Part shown: positions 33,131 to 40,885 of the stretch, piece after piece | How positions within the stretch are numbered: position 1 is the first letter of the stretch | How the letters are laid out: the number at the start of each line of letters is the position of its first letter | Source: Pandoraea terrigena | GTDB taxonomy: Bacteria; Pseudomonadota; Gammaproteobacteria; Burkholderiales; Burkholderiaceae | DNA length: 64,000 nt | Direction of reading: 5' to 3' | Assembly (NCBI RefSeq): GCF_902459705.1 | Contig: NZ_CABPRU010000011.1 | Coordinates: 62,001 to 126,000 of the forward strand | Notes under the pieces: generated by a model | Told to the model about the DNA's origin: nothing | Seen by the model: the letters and a program-made list of their open reading frames with translations, nothing else | Database searches by the model: none | Program-made: the position numbers and the translations under genes

Positions 33131-34171
33131 TTACTCGCTCGGCGTCGGCTGGCCCGCATGAACGGCCACTTCGAGTTTGAGGACGTCGACGGCGTTGAGC
33201 GCCGCCTCGTCGACCGTCGCAAAGCTACGCTCGCACCCGTTGCCTTCATCGCCCAGCCAATTCCACATGCCGTGAACTTCAGGCTTCTGGGCTTCGACTA
33301 GCTTGACATTGTTGTCTTCGCACAGGAGGCGGGCCCAGAGGCCACGGCGATGTTGCCTCAGCCAGCCCATCGCCTCGCGCTCGTCCACCAAGCACTCGAA
33401 GCCTTGCTGCTCACGAGTACCGTTCGTGGCTCGGCAAAATGCAAACAGTCCCTCGATATCCGGGTTGCTGTCCTCGAAGTGCCTCGCCACGTCATCCGCT
33501 GCATAATCTCCCGTCCAACCGATACCGTGCAGGTCGATGATTGCCTGATCGGTCGCTACCGCGAACCACGCGGCCGCATCGAATTTGACGGTGATGCTCT
33601 TTGCGTCGGTGTAGACCGCAGCCGCCACCGAAGGCGTCAGCAGGATCTGGGCCGCGTTCACGTCAGAGGCGCCAGCCTCGTCCTCCTCATCAGCAGATCG
33701 CTTCGCATAGGCTGCGAACTCGGTGAAGAGGTTGCGATCGCGCAGAAAGCCTTCGAGGTGGATGATCTGCGACTCCGCGTTCCAGCCCTGAACATTACAC
33801 ACGTCGTGCCATGCTTTCTCCGGGTTGGTAGCCTCCGCAGATTCGACCGACATCCACTCGATAGCCGCATCGTCGCTGCAGACCACGAGGAAGCGTTGAA
33901 GGACCTTGGCTTCGTTCTCTTCGATGGGCGTCACGCTGGCGGGCGAAAGGAAAAGCTCACGACCGTTGTGATAGAAACCGTTGTCGCTCGGCTCGCCCTC
34001 TTCGTCGTAAAACGACTGGGCGATGTCGCGGAGCTTGTCTTCCGGTGAGCCGCAGACCTGCAGCAGAACCTTGTGCCCATACATATACTCACCGTTGCGC
34101 TCTTGCAGCACGCCAACGAACCACGTAGCTGCCTGAGGTTCCGGTGCTTTCGTTTGAATATTGCTAGTCAT
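33131..34171 (-). CDS. Unrecognised protein, 346 aa
   Basis: MTSNIQTKAP start after AAAGGATAGAGCG. Strand-rich first 120 residues (WFVGVLQERNGEYMYGHKV), helical middle (LFTEFAAYAKRSADEEDEAG), and a Trp-rich C-terminal part (EAMGWLRQHRRGLWARLLCED). Several Cys, none arranged as a clear metal site. Array leader upstream. Confidence 0.78.
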   Translation of the reverse strand: MTSNIQTKAPEPQAATWFVGVLQERNGEYMYGHKVLLQVCGSPEDKLRDIAQSFYDEEGEPSDNGFYHNGRELFLSPASVTPIEENEAKVLQRFLVVCSDDAAIEWMSVESAEATNPEKAWHDVCNVQGWNAESQIIHLEGFLRDRNLFTEFAAYAKRSADEEDEAGASDVNAAQILLTPSVAAAVYTDAKSITVKFDAAAWFAVATDQAIIDLHGIGWTGDYAADDVARHFEDSNPDIEGLFAFCRATNGTREQQGFECLVDEREAMGWLRQHRRGLWARLLCEDNNVKLVEAQKPEVHGMWNWLGDEGNGCERSFATVDEAALNAVDVLKLEVAVHAGQPTPSE

Positions 34172-34252
34172 CGCTCTATCCTTTTTGCCCGTTGGGCCGT
34201 TGAAAAAAGGAAGAAGCATGCAGCTCGGCAAGACGGCTTGCCTTGTCGAACC
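34172..34252 (-). promoter_or_regulatory. Array leader with covarying H1
   Basis: H1 GGTTCGACAAGGC / GTCTTGCCGAGC with shifted bases, H2 AGC-TGCAT-GCT, H3 GGCCCAACGGGC, then AAAGGATAG. Confidence 0.75.
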
Positions 34253-34330
34253 TGACAACTGTTGTGCGCCACGCCGCCCCCCCCACGAGGGGAGGCACGG
34301 CGGGCTTGGTTTCCTTTGCCGGAACGGCGA

Positions 34331-35413
34331 TTACGAAGCGATCTGAAGATCCGACTGCGAAATGGCTGCGCTGCTCCGCACGTGTGGGTGTTCGTCGTTC
34401 AGGAGCGCATGACGGGCAGCAGCATCGCACTTCGCGAAGAGCATATCCGCGATTGCGAAGCGAACGCCGCGATCCAAACCCCGCAGGTCGGCCGCCACGA
34501 TCATGTCACGCTGGCTTAGCCTTTCAAATTCCGCCTCGCGCAGTTGATACAGTTGGTGAACAACTGGCAGCGGCATCGAGCCCTTGACCGGATACCGCTC
34601 GGCCAGGACCTGGGACGTCACCGTCCCCAAGATCTCCGTGTAGTGGAAAACGAACACCGTACCGTCGACGCTGGCCGATACCACGTTCAAAGCGTTGAAG
34701 TCCGTATTCACGAACCCTATCACCGCCTTGTCGTGGAAATCGATTTCGACTGCGGTGCCCGATTCATACGTCACCGAATGCGGGTCCGTCAGCCTCGCTA
34801 GATGTTCGGCGCTCAGGAAGTATCCATCCCCGTCCCGCTTCGAAACGGGCATAACCTTGTTGCCGACTACGATGTTCTCGGTCATGAGCGTCACGTAGTC
34901 TGCGCCTTCGTCAGACATCTCGATGTCAAATACGTGGCCGGATATGAAGTCCAGTTTCGCCTTGGACTTGACGTTGCCCTCTGCCCACACGGAAATGAAG
35001 TCGACCTCCAGGCTATGTCCCGGGAGCTTCCTGGCAATCTTTCGGCATTCAAGCCGCCCAGCGTCGTACCACTTCTCCCACGCTGCTCGATCCGCCAGAG
35101 CTGTGATCTCGTCGTTCGATGCGCCCTCCGGAACGTGGAGATCGAACCAAACGTCCTTCTGGTCGTGGTGCTTCTCCGCGCGGGTGGACGCATTTGGATA
35201 CCAGTCGACGCCGCCAACCGTGTCACCTTCCAGCGCGGCACAGTAGACGGTCCGCGCGCCAATAGGCGATGTCCCCTTCGGCAAGCCCAGCAAAGCCTCC
35301 GCGTCCGGGAGCCACGCCGACAGAATGGGGTTGCCTTCCGCGTTGGCGATTCGCACACGCTCAACGGCGTGGCGAAGGCATTGCGACAGTTGCGATTCGA
35401 CTTTGCTGTTCAT
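34331..35413 (-). CDS. Unrecognised protein, 360 aa
   Basis: MNSKVESQLS start after AGGAGCGAACC. N-terminal helical domain (LSQCLRHAVERVRIANAEG), a central strand-rich part (TAVEIDFHDKAVIGFVNTDF), and a C-terminal helical domain (VVHQLYQLREAEFERLSQRD). Own promoter (35539-35573). One of the largest unknown proteins of the array; no motif is recognised. Confidence 0.78.
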   Translation of the reverse strand: MNSKVESQLSQCLRHAVERVRIANAEGNPILSAWLPDAEALLGLPKGTSPIGARTVYCAALEGDTVGGVDWYPNASTRAEKHHDQKDVWFDLHVPEGASNDEITALADRAAWEKWYDAGRLECRKIARKLPGHSLEVDFISVWAEGNVKSKAKLDFISGHVFDIEMSDEGADYVTLMTENIVVGNKVMPVSKRDGDGYFLSAEHLARLTDPHSVTYESGTAVEIDFHDKAVIGFVNTDFNALNVVSASVDGTVFVFHYTEILGTVTSQVLAERYPVKGSMPLPVVHQLYQLREAEFERLSQRDMIVAADLRGLDRGVRFAIADMLFAKCDAAARHALLNDEHPHVRSSAAISQSDLQIAS

Positions 35414-35494
35414 GGTTCGCTCCTAATTGCCCAAATGGGGCTGTTGAAAATTAGGGAGCGTAGAGCTCGGCGAGTCTAGCGGACTGGCCGAACC
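35414..35494 (-). promoter_or_regulatory. Array leader
   Basis: H1 GGTTCGGCCAGTCCGC / TAGACTCGCCGAGC, H2 GAGC-TCTAC-GCTC, H3 GCCCCATTTGGGC. Nearly identical along its length to the leader at 36391. Confidence 0.82.
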
Positions 35495-35538
35495 GCAGCG
35501 ATGCGGCTTGGAGGATCGAGACGGGCTAAGAGCCCTGA

Positions 35539-35573
35539 GATGCCGAATTAACGGCGTGCAAATAATATACCAC
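35539..35573 (-). promoter_or_regulatory. Extended -10 promoter with 5' hairpin
   Basis: TGGTATATT (35564-35572), then GCCGTTAATTCGGC. Confidence 0.7.
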
Positions 35574-35645
35574 AGGAGGCGCGGATTCTGGGCCGCACCG
35601 GCCGCCCCAGTGGGCGGCTCGGTGGGCTGGTTTCAGGTTGACGGG

Positions 35646-35945
35646 TTACTTCCTCTACGCCGCTGGCTTGTGCGCGATCTGCTGGTCGACACTCCGCTCC
35701 GGTCATGCTGTAGCGAAGACCTCATTTGGCAGATTTGGCTCCAAGCGCTCTCGCACTGAATCGTTTTCCATGAAGGCCTGTTACTGCTCAGGCGTCACCA
35801 AGTGCCACATCTCGACGATGCCGCCCTCCCTAGTCACCTGCTTTGTGAGCAGGGCTATCGGGTCCGCCATGAATCTGGGCCGCGACGAAGCAAAGCTAGG
35901 CACGTCGCTTCAGCATCAAAGGTGGGAGAACTGGCACATCCCGAT
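35646..35945 (-). pseudogene. Decayed array gene with three in-frame stops
   Basis: From ATG 35870 the frame reads MADPIALLTKQVTREGG and continues with protein-like sequence across TAA, TGA and TAG to a final TAA at 35646. That TAA is followed by the usual 3' signature CAACCTGAAACC. Each internal stop is one C-to-T change from CAA, CGA or CAG. Upstream, another frame (FDAEATCLALLRRGPDSWR) probably held the N-terminal part, so there is also a frameshift. Confidence 0.65.
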
Positions 35946-35955
35946 CAGTCGTTGC

Positions 35956-36390
35956 TCAGCACCCCGAGCCAGGTATGTTACCCAGCGCCTTCTTGGCTGC
36001 CTGTACAGCCTTTATGCCCCGGACGCCGAGTGGCGTATATTCCACCGCCTGCACCAACTCGGATGTGACTTTGACCAGAGCCTTCACCCAACCAGCAAGC
36101 TCCTTCGGCGCGGCCTCGATCTGGCAATCTCCGGCAGCATCATCCGCGTTGAAGTCCGATGGAAGCGCGACCCGGAAGAATTCGAAGTCGATCTCGTTCG
36201 CAGGTCGAAGGCGCGTGTTCCCGTGCACGATCGTCGCAGGTCCGTTCATGGGGTTGTGACCTCTGCGCTTCACGCTGCCGGCGAGCACGCCCATGACGTT
36301 CGGCGTCTCATCGATCAAATATCCGAGCGTGTGCTCGTCCATGACCACGTACTTCGCGTTCGTCGATTTCGTTTTGGTGTCGCTGTTCAT
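35956..36390 (-). CDS. Unrecognised protein, 144 aa (intact paralogue of 9144-9398)
   Basis: MNSDTKTKS start after AGGAGCGACGC. The early segment KYVVMDEHTLGYLIDE is shared with the truncated gene at 9144-9398. The C-terminal part is helical (AGWVKALVKVTSELVQAVEY) and ends in a Gly/Ser/Cys tail. Own promoter at 36517-36552. Function unknown. Confidence 0.78.
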   Translation of the reverse strand: MNSDTKTKSTNAKYVVMDEHTLGYLIDETPNVMGVLAGSVKRRGHNPMNGPATIVHGNTRLRPANEIDFEFFRVALPSDFNADDAAGDCQIEAAPKELAGWVKALVKVTSELVQAVEYTPLGVRGIKAVQAAKKALGNIPGSGC

Positions 36391-36471
36391 GCGTCGCTCC
36401 TGTGATGCCCTAGTCGGGCAGTTGATGAGGAGTGAGCGAGAGCTCGGCGAGTCTGGCGGACTGGCCGAGCC
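36391..36471 (-). promoter_or_regulatory. Array leader
   Basis: H1 GGCTCGGCCAGTCCGCC / AGACTCGCCGAGC, H2 GAGC-TCTC-GCTC, H3 GCCCGACTAGGGC. Confidence 0.82.
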
Positions 36472-36516
36472 GCAGCGATGCGGCTTGGAGGATTGAAAAG
36501 GGTTGTGCACCCTGAG

Positions 36517-36552
36517 ATGCCGAACTAACGGCGTGGGGGCGACTAAACCCCG
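36517..36552 (-). promoter_or_regulatory. Weak promoter with 5' hairpin
   Basis: TTTAGT (36542-36547) on the minus strand, then GCCGTTAGTTCGGC. Sister of the promoter at 35539. Confidence 0.5.
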
Positions 36553-36609
36553 GAAGGTGCTGGTTATCGGCCGCACCGGCCGCCCAGATGGGCGGCGCGG
36601 CGGGCAAAT

Positions 36610-36719
36610 TTAAGGTTGATGAACTGCGGCCAGAACCGGCACCACAGATCGGCCGTCCATACGGTATTTCGGCACCTTCTCCACGCTCGGATAGTACGTG
36701 CCCCTTACCTGATCCCGGA
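36610..36719 (-). pseudogene. Possible C-terminal remnant of another array gene
   Basis: Directly after the stop of 36720-37184, in another frame, protein-like sequence (GTYYPSVEKVPKYRMDGRS) runs to the array 3' signature ATCAACCTTAAA and a GCCCGCC hairpin. It has no start of its own. Confidence 0.3.
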
Positions 36720-37184
36720 CTAGACCGAGTCGCTATTGATTCTCGGTACCTTGGCGTTCTCAGCGATCCACTTGAGCGCCTCCTCGACCGAGCCGACTGG
36801 GTGATACGCATACGCTCCGAACATGCTCCCTTCTCTCGTCGCCAGCGTCGTGTCGTACAGGTACACGGCCTCGACGTAGACATTGACGCGCAGACTGTCT
36901 TCCGCGGTCAAACCGACCGAGATGCCAATCGAGCTGTTGCTTCCGATACCGCGAGCGTCGGGATCCGTGATGACGAAGGCTCCACCAGAACGACCGTTGC
37001 TGTTGTAACGCTTCTCGACTGAGACGTCGAACGTATCCCGAAGGAACTCCGCCGCCCGGTCCATTGCGTAAGTCAGCCGGTCTACCGCCGAAACGCCCGC
37101 GCCGACCAGCATTCCCGTACCGGGCACCACAGCACCCAGCGAATCTCGGATTTCCGGACGTTGCGATTGAGTATTGCCGTTCAT
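36720..37184 (-). CDS. Unrecognised protein, 154 aa
   Basis: MNGNTQSQR start after AAAGGAGAACGAT. A Gly-rich hydrophobic stretch (GAVVPGTGMLVGAGVSAV) leads to a helix (MDRAAEFLRDTF) and a strand-rich C-terminal half with EALKWIAENAKV at the end. No Cys. Array leader upstream. Confidence 0.78.
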   Translation of the reverse strand: MNGNTQSQRPEIRDSLGAVVPGTGMLVGAGVSAVDRLTYAMDRAAEFLRDTFDVSVEKRYNSNGRSGGAFVITDPDARGIGSNSSIGISVGLTAEDSLRVNVYVEAVYLYDTTLATREGSMFGAYAYHPVGSVEEALKWIAENAKVPRINSDSV

Positions 37185-37265
37185 ATCGTTCTCCTTTGAT
37201 ACCCCGTCGGGGTGGTTAGAAAACGAGAGAGCCTAAGGCTCGGCGAGGCATAGGCCTGGCCGAAC
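37185..37265 (-). promoter_or_regulatory. Array leader (consensus copy)
   Basis: H1 GTTCGGCCAGGC-CTAT-GCCTCGCCGAGCC, H2 GAGCC-TTA-GGCTC, H3 ACCCCGACGGGGT, then AAAGGAGAACG. Confidence 0.85.
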
Positions 37266-37489
37266 GTCGCGGGGAATTAATTCTCCGACCATCCGATGAT
37301 GTGCATCACCTAGCCCCCGAGCTGCTTCCACAAGGTGGCCTGGTTCCGATCCCAGACATCGGGGTGCGACACGGTCGCATCGCATCGTGAGCGTCAGATT
37401 GACTGGTCGCGACGCCAGGTCGAACATAAAGCTGGCCCACCACGCCCGCGCCCCATACTGGCGGCGCGAGGAGGTGTCCCGGATGCGTT
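37266..37489. other. Intergenic region, no gene identified
   Basis: No supported frame. A GCGCCGCC...GGGCGCGG hairpin near 37445-37475 probably ends the transcript of the gene at 37490. Confidence 0.35.
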
Positions 37490-38239
37490 TCAGGTTCCCT
37501 GATGGATGAGAATGTACGCCGCTCCCTCAGCACGCGCGGCAGCGATCACCGGCCCGAGGCGGCCTGGATCACCTTTGAACGTGACACTGAGGTTTAGCAT
37601 AAACTCCCAAACGCCGTACTTACCGTTGCGACTGTGGACGTAGGCAGCGTTCGTTTCCACCCATTTCCACTCCGGCACCTGGTCCGGTATGTCATAGTCG
37701 TCGACGACGTCCTGCATCATCAGCGAAAGAACCGTCTGCGGCGCGCCGAACACACGCGCCGCCCCCTCTTCCTTGATCCCTAGTTGCCCGAGGAGGAAAG
37801 CGTACGGCAGACCGTTCAGCTTGCACACGTTCGCCTTGGCCTGGACGGCTTGCTCGAACAGGAGCGTGCCACCGCCTTCTCCATAGTCGAACTCCGCATC
37901 ACCCATCATGCAGAGCGATGCCATCAGCCGGCGGTCGAAAGTTGGTGCATCCGCGACTTCCGTCCAGTCGTGTCTGTCCATCTCCACGCCATTCGGCAAG
38001 ACAATAGTGTGGATGTCGATTGCGGCGCCATCGTCCTCAAGCTGAGGAGCATTGCCCGCCTGGTCCTTGAACGGGTACTCGATCACGACGTCGCCCGTCT
38101 CGTAAAGAAGCCCCTTTGCTTCGAAGTCGATCGGATAGCAAGTGTCCGTCGCGATGACCTTCACCGAGTACGGGAAGAACGTGCGCGGGATGATCGGAAC
38201 GCTGTCAGTTCTCTTCGCTTCGTTGGCTTTCGGATTCAT
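37490..38239 (-). CDS. Unrecognised protein, 249 aa
   Basis: MNPKANEAK start after TGGAGCACACC. The body is strand-rich (PYSVKVIATDTCYPIDFEAK, GDVVIEYPFKDQAG) with a late helix-strand unit (LGPVIAAARAEGAAYILI). Three Cys. No membrane segment. Array leader upstream; co-transcribed with the two genes to its right is possible. Confidence 0.78.
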   Translation of the reverse strand: MNPKANEAKRTDSVPIIPRTFFPYSVKVIATDTCYPIDFEAKGLLYETGDVVIEYPFKDQAGNAPQLEDDGAAIDIHTIVLPNGVEMDRHDWTEVADAPTFDRRLMASLCMMGDAEFDYGEGGGTLLFEQAVQAKANVCKLNGLPYAFLLGQLGIKEEGAARVFGAPQTVLSLMMQDVVDDYDIPDQVPEWKWVETNAAYVHSRNGKYGVWEFMLNLSVTFKGDPGRLGPVIAAARAEGAAYILIHQGT

Positions 38240-38319
38240 GGTGTGCTCCATTTATGCCTTGAAAAGGCGGTCGAAAGAGGAGCGAGCGATGGCTCGGGGC
38301 ATGCTTGATGGCCAGAGCC
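38240..38319 (-). promoter_or_regulatory. Array leader with covarying H1
   Basis: H1 GGCTCTGGCCATC-AAGC-ATGCCCCGAGCC, H2 GAGC-CATC-GCTC, H3 CCGCCTTTTCAAGGC. Confidence 0.75.
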
Positions 38320-38361
38320 GCACCCAACCCGCCCCAAGGGCGAATCAGGTGCGTTCATGGA

Positions 38362-38499
38362 TTACGCGGCGAAAATCTCAGGCGCCTTGTTGTCGACTTC
38401 ACAGCGCCCGTCGCCTTCACGGACACACTCCAGCTCGATGCGTTCGAAGCAGCTGGGCCAGCTGTAAATGACTTCTGGTTCGTAGCCACCGAACTTCAT
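38362..38499 (-). CDS. Small acidic protein, 45 aa
   Basis: The ATG at 38499 comes two bases after the stop of the 38502-38867 gene, whose end holds a GGAGGG ribosome site, so translation is coupled. Sequence MKFGGYEPEVIYSWPSCFER continues acidic with two more Cys. No family is recognised. Confidence 0.6.
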   Translation of the reverse strand: MKFGGYEPEVIYSWPSCFERIELECVREGDGRCEVDNKAPEIFAA

Positions 38500-38501
38500 A
38501 T

Positions 38502-38867
38502 TCACGCGGCCCTCCGGTTGTCGGCGGCCGGAGCGATACGATCGAGGTTCTCGCTTATGAGGGAGACGAGCGCAGCGGGGTCTAGACGGCGGCCCTGCAG
38601 TTCGCTTTCCAGCACCATCTGCAGGTCGCTGAACACGTGCTCAGTGATGCTCCAGACATGGTCGACGCGCGCACGAGCGCGTTCAATGAATCCCCGGATC
38701 TCTTCCTCGCTTGCAGCCGAACCGCAACCGTCTCGACATACCGCCATCTCCCGCGCCACGGCGTCGATCGCTTCGTCCCTGGTACTGGCTTCGGCCTGCC
38801 CAGTGAAGGTTCCCTGCTCGTCATCGTCTTCCGCCCAGTGGATCCGGACCTCGAAGATGGATTTCAT
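38502..38867 (-). CDS. Unrecognised acidic protein, 121 aa
   Basis: MKSIFEVRIHWAEDDDEQG start, then helices (ASTRDEAIDAVAREMAVC, EEEIRGFIERARARVDHVW). GGGGGAAAGCC precedes the ATG. Own promoter (38992-39026) and leader. It is the rightmost unit of the main minus-strand array before the plus-strand island. Function unknown. Confidence 0.75.
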   Translation of the reverse strand: MKSIFEVRIHWAEDDDEQGTFTGQAEASTRDEAIDAVAREMAVCRDGCGSAASEEEIRGFIERARARVDHVWSITEHVFSDLQMVLESELQGRRLDPAALVSLISENLDRIAPAADNRRAA

Positions 38868-38944
38868 GGCTTTCCCCCTGTTGCCCGCTTGGGGCTGTTG
38901 AAAAAAGAGGGAGCATCACGCTCTGCGGGATGGCGTGACCCGGC
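38868..38944 (-). promoter_or_regulatory. Array leader
   Basis: H1 GCCGGGTCACGCC / GCAGAGCGTG (imperfect), H2 GAGC-GTGAT-GCTC, H3 GCCCCAAGCGGGC, then GGGGGAAA. Confidence 0.7.
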
Positions 38945-38991
38945 AAAGCTGCAGCAGATTTTTGGTGTGGCGGCTGGCGCCTTGAGGTGGG

Positions 38992-39026
38992 ATGCCGATC
39001 TAACGGCTGGGTAGGACTATAGCACA
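38992..39026 (-). promoter_or_regulatory. Extended -10 promoter with 5' hairpin
   Basis: TGCTATAGT (39016-39024), then GCCGTTAGATCGGC. Confidence 0.72.
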
Positions 39027-39162
39027 CGCGATTTGGCGTGAGCGAAACCGGGGCTGATGCCGGAGTGACAAGCGCCGCTGGGCGTGCCCCAGTTGCATTC
39101 AAGGGGCCGTGGGAGAGCATGAAGGCGTTTCTACCGCCGAAAGGCATCACACGGAGCACATC

Positions 39163-39945
39163 ATGCATTACGCCAACCCGTCGGCCATCGGCCACGAACT
39201 TCGCCCCCGCATGGCGGGCCTGCACCTGACGTTACACGCCTGCGAGCGCACCCTTTCCCGTACTGGCCTCCATGGCGAGCGCCTGCGCAGTTTCATCGCC
39301 CGGGGCGGCGCTATTATTCTGCCGTGGCAGAGCGAAACAGGTGACCGGATCCGCACCTATCACTTATTCTACAACCTGGAACAGGACGCGTTTTTTGTCG
39401 CCGTCCTCGCGCACCATCCGGCGCCGGATGCCCCTCCCTGTATTGTTACGGTGCTCACACAGGTGCAGTTCGAGAACGACGCGGGCCCAATCTCGGTCGC
39501 ACGCATGCGCACGGCAGCCTTCCAGGCGCTCGACCCGGTGGCGTTCCGCGCTTGGGAGCTGCGCTACTTCGGTGGCGTGCTGCCGGCGGCGCGATACCGC
39601 GTCACGACCTGGTTCCGCCGCGACGATGACGCGCCCGGGGCGCGTCCGGCGCAGATGGTGTTTCACAACGCCCCGGTTTGCCGCGACTTCGTGGAGACGC
39701 ACTCGCTCGAACAAGCGGCTGGCCACCCTGGCTTCCTCGACTGGTACCGCGCTCAGGCAGAGCAGCATGGCCTCCCGATCGAGCGTGTGGTCGCGATCCG
39801 CATCGCGGACACCCATCCTGTTGAGCTCGACGTTAGTGCGGCGGCGCTACCATGCTCATGCTGCTCGGGTCAAAACCCGGCCAATGGTATGTTCTCCGAT
39901 TTCGCCCCGGCGAGCGCAGCTCAAGAAGATCAGTTGGCTCGTTAA
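39163..39945 (+). CDS. Unknown protein, paralogue of the next gene, 260 aa
   Basis: ACGGAGCACATC precedes ATG 39163. The second half shares a block with the following gene: LDPVAFRAWELRYF, then APVCRDFVETHSLE, then GHPGFLDWYRAQAEQ and VVAIRIAD. A CSCC cluster near residue 228 may bind metal. No catalytic motif is known to me. It opens the plus-strand island that continues to the TerB/BrxD/helicase genes. Confidence 0.75.
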   Translation: MHYANPSAIGHELRPRMAGLHLTLHACERTLSRTGLHGERLRSFIARGGAIILPWQSETGDRIRTYHLFYNLEQDAFFVAVLAHHPAPDAPPCIVTVLTQVQFENDAGPISVARMRTAAFQALDPVAFRAWELRYFGGVLPAARYRVTTWFRRDDDAPGARPAQMVFHNAPVCRDFVETHSLEQAAGHPGFLDWYRAQAEQHGLPIERVVAIRIADTHPVELDVSAAALPCSCCSGQNPANGMFSDFAPASAAQEDQLAR

Positions 39946-40018
39946 GTTCTGCCGGAATCCGCCGATAGGACGGAAATCGCGTAAACTCGATTGGCCCTGT
40001 TCCACCTGAGGTTTTCGC

Positions 40019-40834
40019 TTGAGCATACGAGAAGGTAAGCGCCGCCACGCGCTAAGTCGCTATAGCCATGTCATAGGCGATATCCGTCTGGGCCGCCTCG
40101 CGCGCGAGCAGGCGCAGTCGGTGGCCTGCTTACCACCGTCTGATCTCGAGGCCGCCGTGCGCACCGGGTTCGCGGTTCTTCTGAGCTACACGGATCAGGA
40201 GTGCGGCTATCTCGGACTGTATGTGCCCGCTCGGGACAAGATCATCGTGTGCGCGGTAACGCTGAACGAAAGTGTTTTCGAAGACGGCCATCCCGTCATC
40301 GCCGAACTTCTCGACCTGGACGAGTTCGAGCACAAGGGCGGCGCGATCGACGTTGAGGTGCAGCGGCGCATCGCCGGCCGGCAGCTCAATCCCGTGGCCC
40401 TGCGCGCGTGGGAGGCAAAGCACCTCAGCGCGACATACTCGTGGCCACGGCCGCGCGTCTTCATCTATTTCGAGCTCGACGGCAAGGTGCACACGCACTA
40501 CGCACGCCGCCCGCCCGTCTGTCGCGACTGGATAGACACGTACGGACTCGAGAACATTCTCGGTCACCCGGGCGTCTGGAACTGGTTTCGCCACGTCCTC
40601 ATCGACGCAAAAATCGACCCCGAGACAGTCATCAGCCTGCGCGTCGCTGACGGCATCAAGATGCGTCTGGACATCGATCCCGAACAACGCTCCTGCCCTG
40701 ACTGCAAGTACGCGCGCTTACCGTATGGGCCGGACACCGAAGAAGACAAGGCCCTCGACGTCGACGACGCAGCGCCGGACGCTGGCTCGGGCCGTCTCTT
40801 CGGTTGGCTTTCAGGCGTACTTAAGGGCAACTGA
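40019..40834 (+). CDS. Unknown protein, paralogue of the previous gene, 271 aa
   Basis: Shares LNPVALRAWEAKHL, RPPVCRDWIDTYGLE, GHPGVWNWFRHVLID and VISLRVADG with the upstream protein, and a CPDC pair where that protein has CSCC. The N-terminal 130 residues are more divergent. The start (ATG-like TTG/ATG region at 40019) has no strong ribosome site. Only 51 bases separate it from the TerB-domain gene, so co-expression is likely. Confidence 0.75.
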   Translation: MSIREGKRRHALSRYSHVIGDIRLGRLAREQAQSVACLPPSDLEAAVRTGFAVLLSYTDQECGYLGLYVPARDKIIVCAVTLNESVFEDGHPVIAELLDLDEFEHKGGAIDVEVQRRIAGRQLNPVALRAWEAKHLSATYSWPRPRVFIYFELDGKVHTHYARRPPVCRDWIDTYGLENILGHPGVWNWFRHVLIDAKIDPETVISLRVADGIKMRLDIDPEQRSCPDCKYARLPYGPDTEEDKALDVDDAAPDAGSGRLFGWLSGVLKGN

Positions 40835-40885
40835 TTTTATGCTTCGTGAATTCGGGACAGTTGGGGACCAGCTACAGGAGACCAC

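Noticed and set aside
33350-34048. 232-codon plus-strand frame
   Set aside because: Antisense to the 33131-34171 gene, which has a leader and ribosome site; the composition is Arg/His/Val-rich as expected for a shadow.
35638-36405. 255-codon plus-strand frame spanning the pseudogene and the 35956 gene
   Set aside because: It ignores the clear array unit on the minus strand and has no ribosome site or recognisable domain.
3157-38944. CRISPR array, considered because of the regularly repeated leaders
   Set aside because: Repeats are far apart, imperfect, tied to gene starts, and there are no spacers or cas genes.
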